Shown here in pieces: positions 1 through 5,855 of a stretch of DNA of 9,616 nucleotides. The notes under the pieces are model-generated. The model was not told the origin of the DNA and made no database searches. It saw only the letters and a program-made list of their open reading frames with translations. The position numbers were made by a program, and so were the translations under genes. Positions within the stretch are counted from its first letter, which is position 1, and each line of letters begins with the position of its first letter. Source of the DNA: Chloroflexota bacterium (lineage in GTDB: Bacteria; Chloroflexota; Dehalococcoidia; Lucifugimonadales; UBA1127); the NCBI GenBank assembly GCA_028873745.1, contig JAPPNT010000183.1:1-9616 (forward strand). Direction: 5' to 3'.

Positions 1-251
1 TGAGCAAGTCGCTCCGCCGACTGGTGTCGGGCAGCGAGTCGGGCGACATCCTCGTGGAGCAGTGCGCGCTTCCGGAGCTGTCGCCCGGCGACCTGATCGC
101 GATGCCGGCGGCGGGGGCGTACAGCCCATCGATGGCCAGCAACTACAACTCGAACCCGCGGCCGCCCATCGTGATGGTGAAGGACGGGGCGGCGAGGCTC
201 ATCCGGCGCCGCGAGACGCCGGCGGACCTCATGGTCACGGACATCTGGTAG
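1..251 (+). CDS. lysA: Diaminopimelate decarboxylase, C-terminal fragment (5' end outside window)
   Basis: This is the end of a PLP-dependent decarboxylase that makes L-lysine from meso-diaminopimelate in the cytoplasm, the last step of the DAP pathway. The first complete codon is at 3 and the stop is TAG at 249-251. About 82 residues remain. They show the family's C-terminal signature in order: an ESGD motif, a GDLIAMPAAGAY stretch, SMASNYNSNPRPP, then an RLIRRRETPADL tail. The AGAY tyrosine that contacts PLP or substrate is present. The residue before ESGD is Ser, where the family normally has the active-site Cys (CESGD); see findings. The gene lies 5 nt upstream of holB on the same strand, so the two are probably co-transcribed. 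Other fold-type III decarboxylases (ornithine/arginine or carboxynorspermidine type) are possible but fit this C-terminus less well. Confidence 0.85.
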   Translation, partial: SKSLRRLVSGSESGDILVEQCALPELSPGDLIAMPAAGAYSPSMASNYNSNPRPPIVMVKDGAARLIRRRETPADLMVTDIW

Positions 252-256
252 CCATC

Positions 257-1222
257 ATGTGGCGCGTCGTGGGGCACCCTGGGGCCGTGCGGCTGCTGGA
301 CCGCTCGCTGAGCGAGGGGCGGCTGGCGCACGCCTACCTCTTCACCGGCCCGCCGCACGTGGGCAAGACCACCCTCGCCACCGACCTCTTCGCCGCCGTC
401 AACTGCGGGAGCCCTGAGCCCCCCTGCGGCGAGTGCTCCCAGTGCATGCACGTCCGCGAGGGACGTCACGCCGACCTGCTGCACCTTGGCGTCGCGGAAG
501 AGGAGGGGCGCAAGGCCATCGGCATCGACGTCGTGCGCGATGCAGCGCATCAGGCCAACCTGAACCCCTTTGAGGGTCGGTACCGGGCCATCATCATCGA
601 AGGCGCCGAGCACCTGACGGAGGAGGCGGCCAACGCGCTGCTGAAATTGCTGGAGGAGCCGCCCGAGCGGCTGCTGCTCGTGTTGCTGTCGGCGAGCCCG
701 GACGGCGTGCTGGCAACGATCCGCTCCCGATGCCAGCGCATAGACCTCCGGCCACTGGCGAAGAGTGCGGTCGCGGAGGCGCTGACGACTCGGTGGGAGG
801 TGCCGGAAGTGACGGCGGGGGAGCTGGCGTCGCTGAGCGCCGGTCGACTTGGGTGGGCCGTGCGCGCATGGGAGGACCCGGGCATCCTGGAGACCCGCGA
901 CCGGCGGCTGGAGCGGTTGACGGCCGCGGCGGAGGGCGGCATCGAGGAGCGGTTCGCGTACGCTGCCGAGCTGGCGAACCTGCTGCCCCAGCAGCGCACG
1001 GCCGTCCGAGAGACGCTCGACCTGTGGGCGGAGTGGTGGCTGGAGCGGCTGGAGGCCGGCATTGGTGGTGAGATGAATGGTGAAGCTCCAGGCCGGGGGG
1101 AGTTGCTGCAGGCGGTTCGAGACGTGCTGCGGACACAGGACCTGTTGGACCGTAACGTGAACCCTCGACTCGCGCTGGAGGCCCTGATGCTGGCCCTGCC
1201 GAGGGCGTCAGCGGAGCGGTGA
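257..1222 (+). CDS. holB: DNA polymerase III subunit delta-prime (clamp loader)
   Basis: This 321-residue AAA+ protein is a subunit of the clamp loader that places the beta sliding clamp on DNA at the replication fork. From the ATG at 257 the order is: the N-terminal GHPGAV and GRLAHAYLFTGP segment, a Walker A-like GPPHVGKT (residues 31-38), a four-cysteine zinc module (C50, C57, C60, C63), a Walker B-region segment reading IIIEGAEHLTEEAANALLKLLEEPP (about 112-136), and the sensor SRC motif at 157-159. Walker B lacks the DE(A/V)H acid pair found in DnaX, which favours delta-prime over gamma/tau. Length is close to the family norm of about 330. An in-frame GTG/ATG extension to 62 exists but lies wholly inside lysA and has no family resemblance, so ATG 257 was chosen. 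No clear Shine-Dalgarno is seen; the lysA stop is 5 nt upstream, so translation may be coupled. Confidence 0.92.
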   Translation: MWRVVGHPGAVRLLDRSLSEGRLAHAYLFTGPPHVGKTTLATDLFAAVNCGSPEPPCGECSQCMHVREGRHADLLHLGVAEEEGRKAIGIDVVRDAAHQANLNPFEGRYRAIIIEGAEHLTEEAANALLKLLEEPPERLLLVLLSASPDGVLATIRSRCQRIDLRPLAKSAVAEALTTRWEVPEVTAGELASLSAGRLGWAVRAWEDPGILETRDRRLERLTAAAEGGIEERFAYAAELANLLPQQRTAVRETLDLWAEWWLERLEAGIGGEMNGEAPGRGELLQAVRDVLRTQDLLDRNVNPRLALEALMLALPRASAER

Positions 1223-1263
1223 GGGGACGGGCGCGCCCAGATATCGACGCTTAGCCATGCTGC

Positions 1264-1269
1264 TAGAAT
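1264..1269 (+). promoter_or_regulatory. Candidate extended -10 promoter for the HIT gene
   Basis: TAGAAT at 1264-1269 is preceded by TGC at 1261-1263, which gives the TGn extended -10 pattern. No good -35 box is seen 16-18 nt upstream, which extended -10 promoters can tolerate. A start near 1276 would leave a leader of about 20 nt containing the AAGGAGG ribosome binding site. It sits in the 73-nt gap after holB, so the HIT and YqeK-like genes could be expressed independently of lysA-holB. Confidence 0.35.
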
Positions 1270-1295
1270 AGTGAAAGCGTCAGAAGGAGGGCCCC

Positions 1296-1649
1296 ATGCC
1301 GCAATCGCCCGCTGAGTGCGTATTCTGCAAGATCTACGCCGGGGAGATCCCCGGCGAGTTCCTCTACAGGGACGACCGCTGCTTTGTCATCCGCGACATC
1401 AACCCCGTCGCGCCGGTGCACCTGCTGGTGATCCCCGTCGAGCACTACGTGCACTCGGTCGATGCGTCCCCGGAGCACGAGGCCATGCTGGGGCACCTGA
1501 TGCTGGTGGCACAGACTGTCGCAAAGCAGGAGGGCGTCTACGAAACCGGCTACCGGATGGCGGTGAACCAGGGCCCGAACGCGGGTCAGACCGTCGACCA
1601 CCTGCACCTGCACGTCATCGGCGGACGGCGGCTGGAGCACGAGGGCTAG
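1296..1649 (+). CDS. HIT family (HINT/PKCI-like) nucleotide hydrolase
   Basis: This 117-residue cytoplasmic protein belongs to the histidine triad family, which hydrolyses nucleoside phosphoramidates, adenylylated compounds or dinucleoside polyphosphates. It shows the N-terminal CVFCKIYAGEIP segment (C8 and C11, which can bind zinc in some members), IRDINPVAPVHLLVIPVEH (33-50), the NQGPNAGQTVDHLHLHVIGGRR region (91-112), and the triad His-Leu-His-Leu-His-Val with H102, H104 and H106. H104 is expected to be the nucleophile equivalent by pattern spacing. Length is typical for the Hint branch rather than Fhit or GalT. A strong AAGGAGG ribosome binding site at 1284-1290 sits 5 nt before the ATG. 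Only 6 nt separate its stop from the YqeK-like hydrolase gene, so the two form a probable two-gene unit. The exact substrate cannot be read from sequence. Confidence 0.95.
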   Translation: MPQSPAECVFCKIYAGEIPGEFLYRDDRCFVIRDINPVAPVHLLVIPVEHYVHSVDASPEHEAMLGHLMLVAQTVAKQEGVYETGYRMAVNQGPNAGQTVDHLHLHVIGGRRLEHEG

Positions 1650-1655
1650 TCCGCC

Positions 1656-2249
1656 ATGGCGAAGGCGTCATCGCTCCCGCCCCAGCTGCAGGCCGTGCTT
1701 GACGGCCTTTCCCCCTCGCTGTACGAGCACATCCAGAACGTGCGGGTCATCGCGTCCGACCTGGCCGACGGCCACGGGCTCAATCGCGACCGCGTCGACC
1801 TGGCCGCCGCGGCCCACGACATCGCGAGGGCGGACTCGGACGACGTTCTCATGCGGGAGGCGATGGAGCAGGGCGTGCGGATCACGGACGCCGACCGCGC
1901 GAAGCCGCTGCTGCTGCACGGCCCCGTCGGCGCCAACAGGCTCCGCGCAAAGCTGCCGGCGGCGGACGAGGCGGTCATCGAGGCCGTGTACTGGCACACG
2001 ACGGGTCTCGCGACGATGGGGCCCATCGCGAAGGCCGTATTCCTGGCGGACAAGTTCGACCTTGCCAAGGCGCCGCGGTACCCGCACATCGAGTGGGTGC
2101 GCGAGCTGGCCGCGGACGACATGGACCGGGCCATCGTCGAGTTCCTGCGCGGTGACCTGGTGCGGCTGCTGAACGAGGGTGTGCCGGTGCATCCGGCGTC
2201 GCTGGAGACGCTGAACGGCCTGCTGCTCTCGCTGGGAGGCGGCGTCTAG
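1656..2249 (+). CDS. yqeK: YqeK-like HD-domain hydrolase (probable symmetrical Ap4A hydrolase)
   Basis: This 197-residue HD-superfamily metal-dependent phosphohydrolase carries the expected metal ligands in order: H25 (YEHIQNV), H54-D55 (AAAAHDIAR), H88 (LLLHGPVGA), H114 (YWHTTG) and D132 (FLADKFD). The LLHG-VGA, HTTG and AD-(K/Y) segments match the YqeK branch, known to split diadenosine tetraphosphate symmetrically into two ADP. The usual YqeK partners nadD and rsfS are not in this window, but the NAD-pathway gene nadE is next door on the opposite strand. The ATG at 1656 is 6 nt after the HIT gene stop; a weak GAGGG overlaps the end of that gene. The TAG stop at 2247-2249 overlaps the nadE stop on the other strand. 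The alternative is a generic HD hydrolase with another nucleotide substrate. Confidence 0.83.
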   Translation: MAKASSLPPQLQAVLDGLSPSLYEHIQNVRVIASDLADGHGLNRDRVDLAAAAHDIARADSDDVLMREAMEQGVRITDADRAKPLLLHGPVGANRLRAKLPAADEAVIEAVYWHTTGLATMGPIAKAVFLADKFDLAKAPRYPHIEWVRELAADDMDRAIVEFLRGDLVRLLNEGVPVHPASLETLNGLLLSLGGGV

Positions 2250-3991
2250 CGGCCGTTGCCCTGGTAGCGGTTGACGATAGGCATACGCCGGTCCCGGCCG
2301 AAGGCGCGCGGCGTGATCTTGATGCCCACGGCGCCCTGCCGTCGCTTGAACTCGTTGCGGTCCACGGCGCGCATCACCCTCGCCACAATCGCCGCATCGA
2401 ATCCCATGTCCACCATCTCGTCGTAGGAGCGGTCCTGCTCCACGTACAGCTCCAGGACCTGGTCGAGCAGGCTGTAGGGCGGCAGGTCGTCGTCGTCGCG
2501 CTGGTCGGGCTTGAGCTCCGCGCTGGGCGGCTTGTCGATGACCGACTGCGGTATGGGCGACGCAGGTTCGCCGTTACGGTTGCGCCACTCGCTGAGCTGG
2601 TAGACAAGGGTCTTGGGGACGTCCTTGATGACGCCGAAGCCGCCGGCCATGTCGCCGTAGAGCGTCGCGTAGCCCATGGCGAGCTCGCTCTTGTTGCCGG
2701 TGGGTAGGACCAGCCAGCCGAACTTGTTGGAGACGGCCATGAGCAGGTTGCCGCGGATGCGGGCCTGGACGTTCTGCTCCGCGATGTTGGGCTCCGTGCC
2801 GTCGAAGATGGGGTGCAGAGCCTCCTCCATCGACCCGTGGACGCCCTCGATGGGGACGACGCGGAGGGGCACGCCGAGCGCCTCCGCCAGCGCTTCCGAG
2901 TCGGTCACGCTGCCGTCCGAGGAGTAGCGGGAAGGCATGGCGATGCCCTCGACGTTCTCGGCGCCGAGGGCGTCGACGGCCACGACGCAGGTGAGGCTGG
3001 AGTCGATGCCGCCGGAGAGGCTGACCAGCACCTTGCCAAAGCCGTTCTTGCGCACGTAGTCGCGGGTGCCGAGGACGAGGGCGTTGTAGACCTCGCCGAC
3101 GGGGTCAAGGGGCTCCGCCATGCGCTCCGGCTCCGGCGCGCGGTCGCTGGGTGCGAAGCCGGAGACGAAGACCTGCTCCGTCCGGCCGATGGCCTCCAGC
3201 GTGGAGGCGGTCTCCTTCCGGTCGAGGGGGGCGCGCAGGCGGCGGTGGAAGACGCGCTCGACGTCCAGGTCGGCGACGAGCAGCTCCTCGTGGAACTGCG
3301 CGGCGCGGGCGACGGGCACGCCGTCGACGTCGAGGACGACGCTGGCGCCGTCGAAGACGAGCTCGTCCTGGCCGCCAACGGTGTTGACGTAACCGATGTA
3401 GACGCCGTTGTCGGCGGCTCGGGTGCCCAGCATGCGCTCCCGGGCGGCGAACTTGCCGGCGTGGTAGGGCGAGCCGTTGATGTTGACGATGACCTCCGCG
3501 CCGGCCTCACGCTGCAGGGGCACGGGGCCCAGGGCGTACCAGATGTCCTCACAGATGTTCACGCCGACGGCCACGGCGTTGATGGTGTAGACGGGGCAGA
3601 CGCGGCCGGGCCGGAAGTAGCGGTCCTCGTCAAAGACGCCGTAGTTGGGCAGGTAGACCTTGTGGTAGACGCCGGCCAGCGAGCCGTCGCTGACCACGGC
3701 GGCGGCGTTATAGACCTGGTTCCCCTCGCTGTTCACGAAGCCGACGACGACAGTGATGCCTTGAGACGCCGCCACAACACGGTCGAGCGCGGAAAGGTTG
3801 TCGTGGATGAAGGAGGGCTTGAGGAGCAGGTCCTCGGGTGGGTAGCCGGTGAGCATGAGCTCCGGGAAGGCGACGAGGTCGGCCTGCCGCTCCCGGGCCT
3901 CCTCGATGCGGCGCAGGACGATGTCCGTGTTGCCGGCAATGTCGCCGACGGTGGGGTTGACCTGCGCCAAAGCCAGCCGAAACGTCCGCAC
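2246..3991 (-). CDS. nadE: Glutamine-dependent NAD+ synthetase
   Basis: This 581-residue two-domain enzyme carries out the last step of NAD+ synthesis, amidating nicotinic acid adenine dinucleotide with ATP and glutamine in the cytosol. The N-terminal nitrilase-like glutaminase domain (about 1-270) has the Glu-Lys-Cys triad: E44 in FPELMLTGYPPEDLL, K111 in YHKVYLPNYGVFDE and C147 in GVNICEDIW. The C-terminal synthetase domain (about 300-581) has the PP-loop SLSGGIDSS (324-332), LPTGNKSELAMGY (429-441), a GDMAGGF segment, a KPPSAEL segment and a final KRRQG-IKITPRAFGRDRRMP tail. Length fits the glutamine-dependent class, not the roughly 275-residue ammonia-dependent form. The start is GTG at 3989-3991; a GAGGAG lies about 10 nt upstream, and MRTFRLALAQVNPTVGD is a normal family N-terminus. 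The gene converges on the YqeK-like gene with overlapping stops. Confidence 0.97.
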   Translation of the reverse strand: MRTFRLALAQVNPTVGDIAGNTDIVLRRIEEARERQADLVAFPELMLTGYPPEDLLLKPSFIHDNLSALDRVVAASQGITVVVGFVNSEGNQVYNAAAVVSDGSLAGVYHKVYLPNYGVFDEDRYFRPGRVCPVYTINAVAVGVNICEDIWYALGPVPLQREAGAEVIVNINGSPYHAGKFAARERMLGTRAADNGVYIGYVNTVGGQDELVFDGASVVLDVDGVPVARAAQFHEELLVADLDVERVFHRRLRAPLDRKETASTLEAIGRTEQVFVSGFAPSDRAPEPERMAEPLDPVGEVYNALVLGTRDYVRKNGFGKVLVSLSGGIDSSLTCVVAVDALGAENVEGIAMPSRYSSDGSVTDSEALAEALGVPLRVVPIEGVHGSMEEALHPIFDGTEPNIAEQNVQARIRGNLLMAVSNKFGWLVLPTGNKSELAMGYATLYGDMAGGFGVIKDVPKTLVYQLSEWRNRNGEPASPIPQSVIDKPPSAELKPDQRDDDDLPPYSLLDQVLELYVEQDRSYDEMVDMGFDAAIVARVMRAVDRNEFKRRQGAVGIKITPRAFGRDRRMPIVNRYQGNGR

Positions 3992-4031
3992 GGGATGCTG
4001 CTCCTCACCAAAGGGTATGGTCGTATTGGAA

Positions 4032-4037
4032 ATTATA
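4032..4037 (-). promoter_or_regulatory. Candidate -10 box of the nadE promoter
   Basis: The minus strand reads a perfect TATAAT here, inside a short AT-rich patch (about 4020-4040) that stands out from GC-rich surroundings. Transcription would start near 4025 and leave a leader of roughly 34 nt containing the GAGGAG ribosome binding site. No convincing -35 box is seen at 16-18 nt. It lies in the 85-nt gap between the 65-aa gene and nadE, so nadE need not depend on readthrough from the accessory block. Confidence 0.5.
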
Positions 4038-4076
4038 TACCAAGTAACCCCAGTTCCCTTTCTTGGTTAGGTAGCC

Positions 4077-4274
4077 TTAGCGTGGATCCAGCAGTTTCAA
4101 GAGGAATTGGCCGACCTCTCGGCTTTGTGCTTCTATGTCGTATGAGGCATAGATCAGCCCGTCCGATACCTCGTCTTGTTGCTCTGGTGGCAGGAGGTCG
4201 TAGTCCGCGTTCAGAGTCAACAGCTCAGCATAGCGATGCAGAATCTCTCGCGGAGTCAACTTGACGGTTGTCAT
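4077..4274 (-). CDS. Small hypothetical protein, 65 aa
   Basis: I do not recognise the family. The protein is soluble-looking, acidic in the middle and mostly helical by composition: an N-terminal TPREILHRYAELL helix, a PPEQQDEVSDGLIYASYDIEAQ segment, and a REVGQFLLKLLDPR end. It has no Cys, no signal peptide and no membrane segment. The start is supported by an excellent AGGAGG (CCTCCT on plus, 4284-4289) 9 nt before the ATG at 4274. That ribosome binding site directly follows the TGA stop (4289-4291) of the 114-aa gene, sharing its last base, which implies translational coupling and supports both as real genes. It is the last gene of the accessory block before nadE. Possible roles include a partner or antitoxin-like protein for its neighbour, but nothing in the sequence proves this. 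Confidence 0.7.
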   Translation of the reverse strand: MTTVKLTPREILHRYAELLTLNADYDLLPPEQQDEVSDGLIYASYDIEAQSREVGQFLLKLLDPR

Positions 4275-4288
4275 GGTGGCGTTCCTCC

Positions 4289-4633
4289 TCAGATTTTACT
4301 TTTGACTTCTTTTTTGAGGTCATCGTATGCCAGTGTGGGCAGGATTTGCACGCAGACGCCGTCAGTGAACTTTGCGCGGCACTCGCGGAGGCCGTCTCGG
4401 GAATCGCCGACCTTGCCAAAGTAAAGCAGGTACAGGTAGCCGTGGTAGTCCAACACACCGGCAGCATCATGGCCGAAAGCGGTCAGCGGCCCCGGATCGG
4501 CCATGCGCAACCGGCCATCCGCCGTGATGCGGTAGTGGCTCAGCGTACAGTCCAAGTCTTTGGTCTGGTAGACCGCATTGGGGTACCCTTCCGGGAGAGG
4601 ACATTCGATACGAACGTCGTCAAACAATCCCAT
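4289..4633 (-). CDS. Conserved-looking hypothetical protein, 114 aa (MG-x-FD N-terminus)
   Basis: Its function is unknown. The N-terminus MGLFDDVRIECPLPEGYP followed by a QTKDLDC motif (23-29) and an ITADGRL strand (36-42) resembles, from memory, a family of small uncharacterised proteins seen in phages and mobile regions; this was not checked. The body looks beta-rich with a hydrophobic, tyrosine-rich stretch (YHGYLYLLYFGK, 63-74), and a lysine-rich tail (LKKEVKSKI). Cysteines are at 11, 29, 85 and 94. There is no signal peptide and no clear membrane helix. The ATG at 4633 has only a weak AAGAGA upstream. A candidate extended -10 lies at 4702-4707. The 65-aa gene follows after 14 nt, probably translationally coupled. 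It could be an accessory factor of the restriction system or an unrelated passenger. Confidence 0.78.
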   Translation of the reverse strand: MGLFDDVRIECPLPEGYPNAVYQTKDLDCTLSHYRITADGRLRMADPGPLTAFGHDAAGVLDYHGYLYLLYFGKVGDSRDGLRECRAKFTDGVCVQILPTLAYDDLKKEVKSKI

Positions 4634-4701
4634 GTTTATCTCTTGGGTGAGACTGCACGCATCACCATCCCTGCGCGCTCACACATACGATTTCCATTTG
4701 T

Positions 4702-4707
4702 ATTTTA
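4702..4707 (-). promoter_or_regulatory. Candidate extended -10 promoter for the 114-aa/65-aa pair
   Basis: The minus strand reads TAAAAT preceded by TGT (4708-4710), an extended -10 pattern inside an AT-rich patch of an otherwise GC-rich gap. Transcription would start near 4695 and leave a leader of about 62 nt. No clear -35 was found; the upstream sequence is a C-rich tract. The 121-nt gap after vsr holds no recognisable terminator, so readthrough from the methyltransferase operon is also possible. Confidence 0.4.
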
Positions 4708-4754
4708 ACACAGGGGCGGGCGGGGACTGCAGGGGCAGGTGGAGCATCCTTGAT

Positions 4755-5168
4755 TCAGCCAAGGTCTTTCAGGAGGGCTGCGATGCCCTCTTTCAACTGG
4801 CAGTCCCACACCACCTTGACTGTCCAACCGGCATCCCGCAGAGCCTCCGTATTAGTTGCGTCCCGCGCCACGTTGCGCTCAATCTTTGCGCGCCAGTAGT
4901 CGGCGTTGGCGACGGGCCATCGGAAACGCTTGCATTGGTGACCATGCCAGAGGCAGCCGTGGACCATGACAGCGACGCGGTATTTGGGTAGGACAATGTC
5001 CGGCTTGCCAGGGAGATCCTTCCTGTGGAGGCGGAACCGAAAGCCCGCAGCATGGAGAGCCTTTGCTGTCGCAATCTCAGGGGAGGTTCTTTTGGAATGG
5101 ACCCGGGACATGATCCAACTGCGCTTGGCTTTCGTGACCTTGTCAGCAGTGGGGGCCGAATCTGTCAT
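4755..5168 (-). CDS. vsr: Very short patch repair (Vsr) mismatch endonuclease
   Basis: This 137-residue enzyme nicks DNA 5' of the T in T:G mismatches that arise when 5-methylcytosine deaminates, starting repair back to C:G. It has the family core: RSWIMSRVHSKRTSPE (16-31), FRLHRKDLPGKPDIVLP (45-61), VMVHGCLWHGHQC (67-79), a PVANADYWRAKIERNVARD segment, and GWTVKVVWDC (114-123). Catalytic D57, H70 and H75 and zinc ligands C72, H77, C79 and C123 match E. coli Vsr D51/H64/H69 and C66/H71/C73/C117 with a constant offset of six, so it looks active. The ATG at 5168 was chosen over an in-frame GTG at 5174 because a GGAG then has usable spacing (about 10 nt). It follows the GIY-YIG nuclease gene by 6 nt. 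It presumably protects sites methylated by the linked methyltransferase; its own site preference is unknown. Confidence 0.95.
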   Translation of the reverse strand: MTDSAPTADKVTKAKRSWIMSRVHSKRTSPEIATAKALHAAGFRFRLHRKDLPGKPDIVLPKYRVAVMVHGCLWHGHQCKRFRWPVANADYWRAKIERNVARDATNTEALRDAGWTVKVVWDCQLKEGIAALLKDLG

Positions 5169-5174
5169 CGGCAC

Positions 5175-5855
5175 CTACTCCGCGTTTTCACCATTGTTGT
5201 CCGTTGCGCTGCCTCCGGCCTGGGCCAACCGAAGCCGCGCTAGGTTCTCAAGCCGACGCGCCTGCGTAAGCAATGTTTGCCTAAGGCCGGGCTGCACCGC
5301 CCGTTCACTAATGACCTGAGCAAGGCGAGCGATTGTGTCCGCTCGGCGGGCGATGCGTGTGTCTGCATGTTGGCGGAGACCATAGACTGCATCGGGTACG
5401 ATTCTCGCCCGCACCGACTGTGGCAAGTCAATAACCGGAGCCTCCGCGATGGCCACTTCATTTAGGATGGCTCCAAACGTAGATTCTTTCAGCAGCAATT
5501 GGAATAGAGTGTATTCAGCGGAGTTAAGGGTGCTTTCAACCACCTCCTTGGATGCTCCCTCAAGATTCCAGAAAGGCCACATCTCAATGTCAGCTACTTC
5601 AAAAGGGTCAAGGACTTTCATTGCAACAGCATCGGTGCGCTGGTTGGTGAGGTGCCGCCTAATGCGGGTTCGCAGCTTTTCTTTGGTCTGGCCAACGTAG
5701 ATGGGTTCGCCGTCGTAGTCAAAGAACGCATAGACGCCGCATTGGGCATCACCCACACGCTTCTCCGACTGATCCATCGTGTTCAGGGCTTCTTCTATAG
5801 CGCCCCGAATGGCACGAACCTCGTCCGGTGGGTCACCCCGTCTTGCTCTAGGCAT
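5175..5855 (-). CDS. GIY-YIG nuclease, probable type II restriction endonuclease
   Basis: This 226-residue protein has a GIY-YIG nuclease core at about 38-135. The two halves read GVYAFF (Y42) and PIYVGQT (Y53), 11 residues apart as in canonical members. They are followed by LRTRIRRHLTNQRTD (candidate Arg 62-67, H68), a Glu at 114 in NSAEYTLFQLL, and Asn132 in AILNEV. All the usual catalytic positions are filled, so it should cut DNA. Residues about 145-212 are strongly helical and basic (repeated Arg, Ala, Leu), perhaps for dimerisation or DNA contact. The coding start ATG at 5853-5855 overlaps the methyltransferase stop by 8 nt. Partnership with a C5 methyltransferase and Vsr makes a restriction enzyme the best reading; R.Eco29kI is a known GIY-YIG restriction enzyme, but this one is not clearly a close relative. 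Recognition site unknown. Alternative: a nicking or repair nuclease. Confidence 0.88.
   Translation of the reverse strand: MPRARRGDPPDEVRAIRGAIEEALNTMDQSEKRVGDAQCGVYAFFDYDGEPIYVGQTKEKLRTRIRRHLTNQRTDAVAMKVLDPFEVADIEMWPFWNLEGASKEVVESTLNSAEYTLFQLLLKESTFGAILNEVAIAEAPVIDLPQSVRARIVPDAVYGLRQHADTRIARRADTIARLAQVISERAVQPGLRQTLLTQARRLENLARLRLAQAGGSATDNNGENAE

Noticed and set aside
62..256. N-terminal extension of the holB reading frame starting at 62
   Set aside because: It lies wholly inside lysA in another frame, its translation is low-complexity Gly/Ala/Arg, and delta-prime proteins begin near the MWRVVGHPGAV segment at 257.
2813..4264. 483-residue open frame on plus, antisense to nadE
   Set aside because: The translation is compositionally biased (Ala, Asp, Gly, Val) with no motif, a typical shadow of a high-GC3 gene; nadE on the opposite strand has complete catalytic motifs.
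4640..4754. A terminator or small gene in the gap after vsr
   Set aside because: The C-rich tract has no dyad with a T-run, and no frame with a start and ribosome binding site was seen; only the candidate -10 at 4702-4707 is supported.
5169..5174. GTG at 5174 as the vsr start
   Set aside because: The only Shine-Dalgarno-like GGAG would be 3 nt away, too close; the ATG at 5168 has better spacing and costs only two residues.
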